From Clostridia bacterium (lineage in GTDB: Bacteria; Bacillota; Clostridia; Oscillospirales; CAG-272): 6,669 nt of DNA. Location of the stretch: the NCBI GenBank assembly GCA_017648425.1, contig JAGCJD010000238.1, positions 1 to 6,669 on the forward strand, written 5' to 3'. Below are positions 1-6,340 of the stretch, piece after piece; position 1 is the stretch's first letter; every line of letters starts with the position of its first letter. Under the pieces are notes generated by a model. The model saw nothing but the letters and a program-made list of their open reading frames with translations. It did no database searches and was not told the DNA's origin. A program made the translations under genes and the position numbers.

Positions 1-248
1 ACTCATTTATCGGCTGGTCAGAGCCGCTTTCAATAGCAACCTCGGATCTCACGGTCACGGCAAAATACACATCTGTAAAAATAACAGACGCGCAAACCGT
101 AGAGATACCGTCCGCGGTAGATACAGTGCTAAAAACTCAGGTGCTACCCGTAGCGGTGGTCATACTGTTGGTGGCAACAAGCGTAACTGCCTCGGTAATA
201 ATCGTTAAAAAGCGAAAAAAACAAACGGAGAAGCAAAATGACGAATAA
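1..248 (+). CDS. C-terminal end of a membrane-anchored surface protein with an InlB B-repeat (partial)
   Basis: The reading frame is open from the left edge (first whole codon at base 3) and stops at TAA 246-248, giving the last 81 residues. It begins in a motif of the type FIGWSE...LTVTAKYTS, which is the usual end of a Listeria-Bacteroides/InlB B-repeat (Flg_new-like) unit: F-x-G-W, then a strand ending in T-V-T-A-x-Y. A linker follows, then one hydrophobic segment (roughly residues 47-67 of the visible part, beginning VLPVAVVILLVA) and a basic tail with KKRKK. This is a single-pass anchor with the C-terminus inside the cell. No LPxTG-like motif is visible before the helix, so a membrane rather than wall anchor is inferred. 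The last 11 bases overlap the start of tcdA in another frame, so the two are probably co-transcribed and translationally coupled. The main part and function lie outside the window. Confidence 0.8.
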   Translation, partial: SFIGWSEPLSIATSDLTVTAKYTSVKITDAQTVEIPSAVDTVLKTQVLPVAVVILLVATSVTASVIIVKKRKKQTEKQNDE

Positions 249-957
249 AAGATTTGAGCGTCAAGAGCTCATACTCGGCGAGCAGACAACAGCCGCTCTT
301 GCGCAAAAAAAGGTTGCCCTTTTTGGTGTAGGAGGCGTTGGGAGCTACGCGGCGGAAGCGTTGGCGAGATGCGGGATAGGTCATATTGAGCTTATAGATA
401 GCGACATTGTGAACGAAAGCAACATCAACCGCCAGCTCTGCGCACTCACAAGCACCCTCGGAATGCAAAAGACCGAGGTCGTTGCAAGCAGACTTCGAGA
501 TATAAACCCACAAATCGAGGTCATTACAAAAAATATATTTTTTCTGCCCGAGAACGCAGACAAGCTTGATTTTTCGTCTTACGATTATGTAATAGACGCA
601 ATCGACACAGTAAGCGCAAAGCTTGAAATAGTCGAGAGATGCTCCCGAATGGGAATTCCTATGATAAGCTGCATGGGCACGGGAAACAAGCTCGATCCAA
701 CAGCGCTGAAAATAACTGACATCTCAAAAACCTCAGGCTGTCCCCTTGCCAGAGTAATGAGATACGAGCTCAGAGCAAGAGGCATCTCCCACCTTCGTGT
801 CGTATATTCCGAAGAAGCCCCAATAAAGACGGGCGCTCACAACACAGAAACGGGCAAGCCCATAGTGGGAAGCGTAGCCTTCGTTCCATCTGTCGCAGGA
901 CTTCTGGCGGCATCTGAGGCGATAAAACATCTTATAAGTCAGGAAAATAAAGAATGA
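238..957 (+). CDS. tcdA: tRNA threonylcarbamoyladenosine dehydratase TcdA (ThiF/E1-like)
   Basis: This is a 239-residue E1-like enzyme of the TcdA (CsdL/YgdL) family. In the family it uses ATP to activate and cyclise t6A at position 37 of ANN-decoding tRNAs, giving ct6A. Visible features are the nucleotide-binding glycine loop GVGGVGS (30-36), acidic D54/D56, the N-x-N-R-Q element (62-66), DAIDT (120-124), and the TcdA-typical blocks CMGTGNKLDP (145-154) and DISKTSGCPLARVMR (161-175), followed near the end by GSVAFVPSVAG. The last blocks separate TcdA from ThiF and MoeB. The E. coli protein is about 268 residues; this one is shorter at the C-terminus, as I recall is common in Firmicutes. The start is ATG 238, with GGAG at 227-230 seven bases upstream. 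It overlaps the previous gene by 11 bases, and its TGA overlaps the next ATG as ATGA. No CsdA/CsdE partner is in the window. Confidence 0.93.
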   Translation: MTNKRFERQELILGEQTTAALAQKKVALFGVGGVGSYAAEALARCGIGHIELIDSDIVNESNINRQLCALTSTLGMQKTEVVASRLRDINPQIEVITKNIFFLPENADKLDFSSYDYVIDAIDTVSAKLEIVERCSRMGIPMISCMGTGNKLDPTALKITDISKTSGCPLARVMRYELRARGISHLRVVYSEEAPIKTGAHNTETGKPIVGSVAFVPSVAGLLAASEAIKHLISQENKE

Positions 958-3119
958 AACTGAAATTTTTTTCTTTAATTCTCGCATCACTCACGCTCAT
1001 AAGCCTTTGCCCGTCTGTCAACGCGCAAGACGCATACGGAGAGCAGGACATTCTTGAATGCGAGGTTTACAGCTCGGGCAATATCGATGACGATACGCCA
1101 AGCGAAGAGCTGTTCGCCGCTTACGCTAACAATAAATTCTACTCGGAAGCGCCGGCCACATACGCCCGCTCGGCATCGGCAGGCAGTCGTCTGTCCGAAA
1201 CAGACCGTAAGCTCTATGATCTGCTGAAAACCGAAATACAAAAAATGGCAGACGGTAAAAGCGCAAAAACGACCGTAGAGATAAGCAACGCAACACTGAC
1301 TTCATGGGGAGCAAAGACCACCTGGACAAACACAGAGCTGTCAGTCAACTACATAACCGATCTGACCACGGTTGCAAAAGCCTTTCGAAACAACTTTGAT
1401 CTTGACAATATACTTTCCGCGCTTCTTGCCGACTGCCCATACGAGCTTTATTGGTTCGACAAAACACAAGGCTTCGGCTCGACCTGCTCAATGAGCTATA
1501 TAGGGCAATCGCAAAATAGAATAACCTCCGCGACCATAGCTAAGGTAAAATTCTACTTTATTGTGTGCGAAGCATATCAGGCAAATACCGCTGACGAAAA
1601 GGACATTTCCCTGAACACTCAAAAAACAGGAGCTACCATAAATGCGGTCAACAACGCAAAGGCAATAATCGAGCAGTATAGTGAAAGCGAAGATTATGAC
1701 AAACTTAAAGCGTACAAGGACAAAATATGCAGTCTGGTGTCATACAATAACTCTGCCGCATCTGACGACAGCTTTCCCTATGGAGATCCGTGGCAGCTCA
1801 TATATGTTTTTGACAACAACACAAGTACTAATGTCGTATGCGAGGGATATTCCAAAGCGTTTCAATACCTGTGCGATTTAAGCTCATTTTCGAGCGACAT
1901 CTATTGTTACACCGTAACGGGAAATACAAGCGGAAATCATATGTGGAACATAGTTACCATGGATGACGGCAAAAATTACATCTGCGATGTAACGAACAGC
2001 GATACAGGCACAACAGGCTCAAACGGCTCTCTATTCTTAGTAGGCGCAAACGGTTCGATAAACGCAGGATACAGAGTGTCCTCTACTACATACCGCTATG
2101 ACCAAGCCACTACAAGTCTGTGGGGAACTGCTTCTGACAGTATTCTTGCAATCGCGTCAAGAAGCTATGCACCAAGCCCCTCACCGATAACCATTACTAC
2201 TGCTCAAAGCATAGTCTATGACGGAAATCAGGTCACAGCGGGCACATCAGAGGCCGACATCGTATATTCAATAGACATTGACGGCTATTCCCTCTCTCAT
2301 ACCTTTACCAAAAAAGACGACAAATCGAACACTTCTGTAACGCCAAAGGACGCAGGAGAATATACTATAACCGTCGTTGCGCAAAAGCAAGGCTCTACCA
2401 GAACATATAAAAAGAGCAAGAGCTTCACCATAGAAAAGGCAACTCTCACCATAACCCCCGAGCCCATTCGTATTGAATACGGTCAGACACCTCCTACCGT
2501 CACAAAGACGGACATTGTCGGCTTTGTCGAAAACGAAACGCTTGAACACTCGGATATAACAGGCTCACTTTCGGTTATCCACGAATATGTAGCCTTTCAA
2601 GATGTTGGAAAATACGAATTCACTACAAGCGGATATACATCTCATAACTACGACCTGATATATATAAAAAGCACCCTCACCGTGTTACCCAAGGAGATAG
2701 ATGTTCAGTGGCTGAACATTGAAAACAGATATTTTAATGACGGCAAGACCGCAGCCGCCGTCCCCTTGAATATTCTGGAAGGCGACGATGTGTCAGTCGC
2801 AGTGAACGAAATCGCTGACGAAGAGGGAGAATATACCGCCCGCGCCACTCTTACGGGAGAGGACGCAAGCAACTATATCATATCGGAAATGACGCAAACG
2901 ATAAAATATATGGTTTCAAGATCGACAGACGATCAGCCTGACAACGATCAGCAAGCTCAAAGCGATACTCAACAAGCGCCAAGCGACAGCGCATCTGTTG
3001 CAACAAGCGCCGAAATCAATCTTCCACGCGTAGGTTGTCTTAGCTCAATCAACGCCTTCATTCCTATAACTGTCGCGCTAGTGTCCGTCATGTTCCTTAT
3101 AAAACGCAAAAGAACATAA
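954..3119 (+). CDS. Secreted, C-terminally anchored transglutaminase-like protein with MBG/YDG-type domains
   Basis: The product has 721 residues. A signal peptide (1-24: KLK, hydrophobic core, V-N-A before Q25) is followed by an unassigned region to about 240. A transglutaminase-like core at about 247-360 carries a plausible Cys-His-Asp triad: C296 in VVCEGYSKAF, H329 in GNHMWNIV, D345 in YICDVTNSD. The spacing suits the papain-like fold of PF01841. Residues 410-495 form an Ig-like repeat with a YDG element; 496-580 match the MBG pattern (IEYGQTPP, GFVENETL, NYDL, TLTV); 580-656 form a third related beta unit (FNDGK, GEYTARATL, ASNYII). A D/Q/S-rich linker (657-689) leads to LPRVG (690-694), a hydrophobic helix (about 699-716) and the tail KRKR. 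It is therefore exported and anchored at the cell surface. Whether it is a protease, cross-linker or peptidoglycan-directed enzyme cannot be told. ATG 954 overlaps the tcdA stop by 4 bases, with AGGA at 941-944. Confidence 0.87.
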   Translation: MKLKFFSLILASLTLISLCPSVNAQDAYGEQDILECEVYSSGNIDDDTPSEELFAAYANNKFYSEAPATYARSASAGSRLSETDRKLYDLLKTEIQKMADGKSAKTTVEISNATLTSWGAKTTWTNTELSVNYITDLTTVAKAFRNNFDLDNILSALLADCPYELYWFDKTQGFGSTCSMSYIGQSQNRITSATIAKVKFYFIVCEAYQANTADEKDISLNTQKTGATINAVNNAKAIIEQYSESEDYDKLKAYKDKICSLVSYNNSAASDDSFPYGDPWQLIYVFDNNTSTNVVCEGYSKAFQYLCDLSSFSSDIYCYTVTGNTSGNHMWNIVTMDDGKNYICDVTNSDTGTTGSNGSLFLVGANGSINAGYRVSSTTYRYDQATTSLWGTASDSILAIASRSYAPSPSPITITTAQSIVYDGNQVTAGTSEADIVYSIDIDGYSLSHTFTKKDDKSNTSVTPKDAGEYTITVVAQKQGSTRTYKKSKSFTIEKATLTITPEPIRIEYGQTPPTVTKTDIVGFVENETLEHSDITGSLSVIHEYVAFQDVGKYEFTTSGYTSHNYDLIYIKSTLTVLPKEIDVQWLNIENRYFNDGKTAAAVPLNILEGDDVSVAVNEIADEEGEYTARATLTGEDASNYIISEMTQTIKYMVSRSTDDQPDNDQQAQSDTQQAPSDSASVATSAEINLPRVGCLSSINAFIPITVALVSVMFLIKRKRT

Positions 3120-3152
3120 CGGCGCATACTGTTTAAACTAAAACATACACAT

Positions 3153-3191
3153 AAAAAACAGCGGAGAGCTCAACGCTCTCCGCTGTTTTTT
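3153..3191. terminator. Bidirectional Rho-independent terminator
   Basis: A perfect 17-bp inverted repeat has arms at 3153-3169 (aaaaaacagcggagagc) and 3175-3191 (gctctccgctgtttttt), with a 5-base loop TCAAC. The core stem is GC-rich, and the outer A6/T6 gives a U-tract whichever strand is read. It lies 34 bases after the stop of the transglutaminase-like gene and also covers the end of the convergent gene, so one hairpin probably serves both. Confidence 0.95.
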
Positions 3192-4443
3192 ATGCATTTT
3201 TCTTGTTAATTCTGTATTCTTTAAGGTCTAACAGCATATCTATCACACAGAACACTGACAAAACAGCCGTCATAACATATATCAGCACAGTATTTGGTGA
3301 AACATGGAATGTTATCCTGAACGGCAGGAACACAAACGGTATCGTCATCATTATCATGTAAGTCAAATCACGCCTTGCATACCCACATTGTTTGTTGAAA
3401 AGCATTATAAGCGGGATTATAAAGAATGCCCAGCTATATATGGATGTAAGCGAGGGCACACAGCAAATAGTGACCAAGCCAAGCGCCCAAGTCTTATAAG
3501 CCTTTTCGGGACGGATAAACGCAGAAAAAGCGAAGCAAGTTCCGCATATCAGCACCCAAGCCCAAACAAGCAAGGAGATTATAGACTGACCTATATCGGG
3601 AATTTTTATAAAATTCATAATGACCGAAAGTGTGCTTCCCGAGCCCGTTGAAAAATCAAAGATGTTCAAGAACACCTGATAGAAGCAAGTAAGCCCGCCA
3701 AAGAAGAACGACGGGATGACGAGCATGGCAAGTCCGTACAACGCACATCTTATCGCGTCCTTATAACGCTTGTCAGAAATCAAAAGCCAACCGAACACTA
3801 CGGGATAAAGCTTTATCGAAAAAGCAAATGCAAGAGCTATCAAGCCTATTTCTCTTTTTACTCGGCTCTCGCTGTAATAGGTAAACGCGTATATCATAAG
3901 AGCTATAAGGCTGAGCATTATAATGTTTCCACGCTCAACGAGGTAGAGCACGGGAACACTGAAAAAAGCAAAGAAAGCAAACAGGAAGCGACTTATGCGC
4001 GTTCCCGTTTTGTTTGCGCAGTAAACAATAAAGAAGAACACGATAGCACACGCGCACGCAAACAGAACTACCAACATCATAGGAGCAAAATAAGCCGTCC
4101 ACGAATATCTCTCGTCAAACGCCGTATCATTGTAACTGCTTGGTGTAAAGCGTGAAAGAGCAAGATATATTAAATTTGCCATAGGCGGGTATATAACGCC
4201 TCTCTCCGTATAAACGGCGCTGCCCTGAGAAGCATCGCGAATGGAATTGAAAAAGTCCATAAAGAAATCCGCGCATCTTATAAAGAACACATCGGAAAAT
4301 CTTCCGTTTCCGAGTATAAGATATATAATTGCGTATATGATCGCACTTATAGCAACCGACAGCAGAAAAATATTATATGCGTTTTTCTTTGGACTTAAAG
4401 AGCAAAGAAATCCGTTTTTATCAACAGCTCGCTTTTCCGACAT
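3190..4443 (-). CDS. Polytopic membrane glycosyltransferase, GT87/DUF2029-like
   Basis: With the start at ATG 4443 this is a 417-residue, very hydrophobic protein with about ten predicted membrane spans. It resembles the GT-C fold GT87/DUF2029 family, which transfers mannose or other sugars from polyprenyl-phosphate donors on the outer face of the membrane. Evidence is an early acidic loop after the first span (D51 in FSDVFF, D63 in MDFFN), a YPP motif in the first large outer loop (85-87), ERGN at 170-173, and a K-L-Y-P motif at 211-214 (SIKLYPVV). These are features I associate with the family; the sugar and acceptor are unknown. The start is fixed by AAGGAG six bases upstream and by a promoter whose predicted transcription start lies below the alternative ATG at 4482. 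It is monocistronic in this window and converges on the surface-protein operon. Its stop codon lies at the foot of the shared terminator. Confidence 0.78.
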   Translation of the reverse strand: MSEKRAVDKNGFLCSLSPKKNAYNIFLLSVAISAIIYAIIYLILGNGRFSDVFFIRCADFFMDFFNSIRDASQGSAVYTERGVIYPPMANLIYLALSRFTPSSYNDTAFDERYSWTAYFAPMMLVVLFACACAIVFFFIVYCANKTGTRISRFLFAFFAFFSVPVLYLVERGNIIMLSLIALMIYAFTYYSESRVKREIGLIALAFAFSIKLYPVVFGWLLISDKRYKDAIRCALYGLAMLVIPSFFFGGLTCFYQVFLNIFDFSTGSGSTLSVIMNFIKIPDIGQSIISLLVWAWVLICGTCFAFSAFIRPEKAYKTWALGLVTICCVPSLTSIYSWAFFIIPLIMLFNKQCGYARRDLTYMIMMTIPFVFLPFRITFHVSPNTVLIYVMTAVLSVFCVIDMLLDLKEYRINKKNA

Positions 4444-4449
4444 TCTGTT

Positions 4450-4455
4450 CTCCTT
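4450..4455 (-). promoter_or_regulatory. Ribosome binding site of the GT87-like gene (decides the start)
   Basis: Read on the minus strand, AAGGAG stands six bases before ATG 4443. The alternative in-frame ATG at 4482, which would add 13 residues, lies at or above the predicted transcription start and has no such site. Confidence 0.85.
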
Positions 4456-4484
4456 CGAATAGGATAAAAAATAAATACACAATT

Positions 4485-4513
4485 ATTGTACCATATATTT
4501 CTCAAAAAATCAA
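4485..4513 (-). promoter_or_regulatory. Sigma-A-type promoter of the GT87-like gene
   Basis: On the minus strand, the -35 box TTGATT (4508-4513) and -10 box TACAAT (4485-4490) are separated by exactly 17 bases. The predicted start near 4478 gives a leader of about 35 bases containing the AAGGAG site. This is a sequence match only. Confidence 0.7.
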
Positions 4514-4520
4514 GTTTTTA

Positions 4521-4549
4521 TTTACAAACAAAACAAAAAATGATATACT
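4521..4549 (+). promoter_or_regulatory. Sigma-A-type promoter of hemW
   Basis: The -35 box TTTACA (4521-4526) and -10 box TATACT (4544-4549) are separated by 17 A-rich bases. Transcription would begin near 4556, giving a leader of about 28 bases before ATG 4584. Its -35 box lies only seven bases from the -35 box of the divergent promoter. Confidence 0.72.
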
Positions 4550-4573
4550 GTATGCAAGAAATATCAAAAAAAT

Positions 4574-4579
4574 GGGGGA
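4574..4579 (+). promoter_or_regulatory. Ribosome binding site of hemW (short spacing)
   Basis: GGGGGA stands four bases before ATG 4584. The spacing is short, but the in-frame ATG at 4572 has only A-rich sequence before it and overlaps this site, so 4584 is preferred. Confidence 0.55.
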
Positions 4580-4583
4580 AAAA

Positions 4584-5705
4584 ATGAAAAAAAGTCTTGG
4601 AATTTATTTGCACATTCCGTTTTGTATAAAAAAATGCGGCTACTGCGACTTCTGCTCATTCCCCCAAAAAGGCACAGAGGACATCAAAGCGTACGCAAAC
4701 GAGCTTTGCCGCCGCATATCGGCGACACACGCAAGCGAGCATATAGTTGACACAATATACTTTGGCGGAGGAACACCGTCACTTTTGCCCACTGGAAGCG
4801 TTAGCAAAATACTTGACACTATCACAAATACCTTTTGCGTTGATAAGAATGCCGAAATAACGCTGGAATGCAACCCCGCAACGGCTGACCATTCATACTT
4901 CAAGAATATAAGAGAAATGGGTGTCAACCGACTTAGCATGGGACTTCAAAGCGCTATTGACCACGAGCTTGCTCTCTTGGGACGAGCCCACTCGTTTGCC
5001 GACTTTCTTACCTGCTTTGACAGCGCAAGAGCAGCAGGCTTTGATAATGTGAGCGTTGATCTCATGTACGGAATACCCGACCAAACGCTAAAAACGCTGG
5101 AGACCTCCCTTAACGCTCTTTGCCGCATCTCCCCCGAGCATATATCAACATACGGTCTTTCAATAGAGGAAAACACTCCATTTTACCGCCAAAGAGCCTC
5201 TCTTGATCTGGCAGACGATGATATGCAGGCGCAAATGTATCTACTCTGCTCTCAAAGGCTCAGCGAGCAAGATTATCAAAAATACGAAATAAGCAATTTT
5301 GCAAAAAACGGGCTTGTCTCACGCCATAACACAAGATATTGGAAAAGGCTTGAATATCTCGGTTTCGGTGTTTCCGCGCATTCCTTTTTTAACACAGAGC
5401 GTTTTTCAAGCTCCCGCGACATAGAAGCTTTCCTTGAAGGCAAGGATATCACTGACGAAAGATACACTCTTACCGATGATGAAAGTCGTCAAGAATACAT
5501 CATGCTGTCCCTGCGTCTTTGCCAAGGGCTTGACATAAACGAATATGAAAAGCTATTCTGTCGCAACGCGCTTGACGATCTTCCTCAAATGAACGAATAT
5601 GTAAATCAAGGCTTTATGCAAAAAAACGGCTCTTGCTTTTCCTTTACAGATAAGGGCTTTTTGGTAAGCAACGCCCTGCTTTCCGATATGCTTGATTTTT
5701 CATAA
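4584..5705 (+). CDS. hemW: Radical SAM heme chaperone HemW
   Basis: The product has 373 residues and aligns by eye over its whole length with HemW, long mis-annotated as oxygen-independent coproporphyrinogen III oxidase. Family members bind heme and a 4Fe-4S cluster and are thought to deliver heme to membrane respiratory enzymes. Visible are the opening GIYLHIPFC, the radical SAM cysteines C14-x3-C18-x2-C21 followed by DF, and GGGTPS (61-66). Further along are LGRAHS, VDLMYGIPDQT, ISTYGLSIEENTPF, EISNFA, the HemW-type HNxxYW (H248-W253), then YLGFGVSAHS, and a C-terminal domain starting around YIMLSLRLCQGLD. A fourth cysteine, C24, follows the cluster. The HNxxYW motif and the absence of the HemN CX3CX2CXC pattern favour HemW over true HemN. 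The usual Firmicute neighbours hrcA-grpE-dnaK are absent. It is transcribed from its own promoter; no strong terminator follows it. Confidence 0.92.
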   Translation: MKKSLGIYLHIPFCIKKCGYCDFCSFPQKGTEDIKAYANELCRRISATHASEHIVDTIYFGGGTPSLLPTGSVSKILDTITNTFCVDKNAEITLECNPATADHSYFKNIREMGVNRLSMGLQSAIDHELALLGRAHSFADFLTCFDSARAAGFDNVSVDLMYGIPDQTLKTLETSLNALCRISPEHISTYGLSIEENTPFYRQRASLDLADDDMQAQMYLLCSQRLSEQDYQKYEISNFAKNGLVSRHNTRYWKRLEYLGFGVSAHSFFNTERFSSSRDIEAFLEGKDITDERYTLTDDESRQEYIMLSLRLCQGLDINEYEKLFCRNALDDLPQMNEYVNQGFMQKNGSCFSFTDKGFLVSNALLSDMLDFS

Positions 5706-5728
5706 CAAAAATTTACAAATACATTTTT

Positions 5729-5751
5729 CAAATCTTGTTGACAACGATTTG
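5729..5751. promoter_or_regulatory. Imperfect palindrome overlapping the -35 box (operator-like)
   Basis: CAAATC (5729-5734) and GTTG (5737-5740) are mirrored by CAAC (5742-5745) and GATTTG (5746-5751), with two unpaired T on the left and one central A. The site contains the TTGACA -35 box of the DUF1292 promoter. That placement fits a repressor site, but the dyad could be fortuitous, and no regulator is encoded in the window. Confidence 0.4.
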
Positions 5752-5766
5752 CGAATGGTATAAAAT
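5738..5766 (+). promoter_or_regulatory. Sigma-A-type promoter of the DUF1292 gene
   Basis: A perfect -35 box TTGACA (5738-5743) and TAAAAT (5761-5766) are separated by 17 bases; the -10 region reads TATAAAAT. Predicted transcription start is near 5773, about 30 bases before the ATG. This is the strongest promoter match in the window. Confidence 0.78.
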
Positions 5767-5802
5767 ATTATGTGACAAAATAATATATAAGGAGAATAAA
5801 AA

Positions 5803-6108
5803 ATGGACGAAAACAACACCTATGAAAGCGCCTTGTTCACACTCACTGACGAGGACGGAAACGAAATAGATTTTGAGGTGATCGGTCAGCACGAAATGAA
5901 CGGCGAGCATTATGTCGCTCTGCTTCCCGCTGAGGAAGCAGAAAAGGAGAGCTCCTCCGACTTGACCGAATACGAATATGTTATCCTTAAACTCGCCAAG
6001 GACGGCGATGAGGAAATTCTCGTGACCGTTGACGATGACGAGGAGTTCGACAATGTCGCCGACTATTTTGACGACCTGTTCTCGCAGGAAATAGACTACG
6101 ACAACTGA
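5803..6108 (+). CDS. DUF1292 family (YrzB-type) acidic protein
   Basis: The product has 101 residues and matches the DUF1292 pattern: FTLTDEDGNEIDFEVIG near the start (about 12-28), then a block with EHYVALLP (35-42), an acidic linker, YEYVILKL (about 57-64), and a tail of the type EEILVTVDDDEEFDNVADYF. Length is usual for the family. By hand count it has 34 acidic residues, 3 lysines and no arginine, so it is strongly acidic; it has no signal peptide or membrane segment and should be cytosolic. The family's function is unknown. In Bacillus the related yrzB sits with yrrL/ruvX near alaS, which are not here. AAGGAG at 5789-5794 lies eight bases before the ATG. The gene has its own promoter and appears to be monocistronic. 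Confidence 0.9.
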   Translation: MDENNTYESALFTLTDEDGNEIDFEVIGQHEMNGEHYVALLPAEEAEKESSSDLTEYEYVILKLAKDGDEEILVTVDDDEEFDNVADYFDDLFSQEIDYDN

Positions 6109-6111
6109 TAA

Positions 6112-6132
6112 AGCAAAACTTGTATTTTTGCT
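6112..6132 (+). terminator. Weak hairpin after the DUF1292 gene
   Basis: AGCAAAA (6112-6118) and TTTTGCT (6126-6132) form a 7-bp, AT-rich stem with a 7-base loop, starting four bases after the stop codon. No T-tract follows, so it would be a poor terminator. Confidence 0.25.
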
Positions 6133-6199
6133 GCGGTGTGCGTGATAATCGTATATAAAGAACCACATTAATTAAATGGAGTCCGAAAAAAATTCAAAG

Positions 6200-6340
6200 T
6201 GGTTTGCAGACCTCCCTCCCGTCTCCTCGATTGACTTGTCTCGACGACTCGGGCAGGATGCTGGGAGCAGTAAAGCGGAGATAGGACACCGCCCTGAAAT
6301 ACAGGGTTCCTCTAATGCGGCTACACGGCATTGCGGCTTA
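6200..6340. other. GC-rich, hairpin-rich intergenic island of unknown nature
   Basis: This stretch is about 57% G+C by hand count, against about 22% in the next 60 bases. It can form several local hairpins: CCCTG/CAGGG with loop AAATA (6292-6306), CTG/CAG with loop GGAG (6261-6270), AATGC/GCATT (6314-6332), and a possible longer pairing GUCUCC (6221-6226) with GGAGAU (6277-6282). Flanking AACCAC (6161-6166) and GTGGTT (6199-6204) could also pair. It could be a structured RNA, a dispersed intergenic repeat or a remnant of transferred DNA. I compared it mentally with 6S, SRP, tmRNA, RNase P, group II intron domain V and common riboswitches and found no convincing match. An open frame of 58 codons crosses it. 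Confidence 0.4.

Noticed and set aside
954..1025. Lipobox in the transglutaminase protein signal peptide (ISLC, C19)
   Set aside because: Leucine at -1 is not accepted in a lipobox, and a normal signal peptidase I site V-N-A follows at 22-24.
3130..3137. GTTTAAAC 8-base palindrome in the intergenic region
   Set aside because: Short AT-rich palindromes are expected by chance and nothing around it suggests a site.
4444..4482. 13-residue N-terminal extension of the GT87-like protein from ATG 4482
   Set aside because: It has no ribosome binding site and lies at or above the predicted transcription start, whereas ATG 4443 has AAGGAG at ideal spacing.
4377..4583. Upstream in-frame extension of hemW to ATG 4377
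   Set aside because: It runs through the divergent promoter region and the other gene's coding sequence; HemW homology begins at the MKKSLGIYLHIPFC start.
5728..6168. 146-codon minus-strand open frame opposite the DUF1292 gene
   Set aside because: It is antisense to a clear family member with its own promoter and ribosome binding site; the hydrophobicity arises from the complement of acidic codons.
6251..6280. Resemblance of GGGCAGG...GGGAGCAG to the SRP RNA domain IV signature
   Set aside because: The apical stem and GGAA-type tetraloop context are missing and the flanks do not form the SRP helix.
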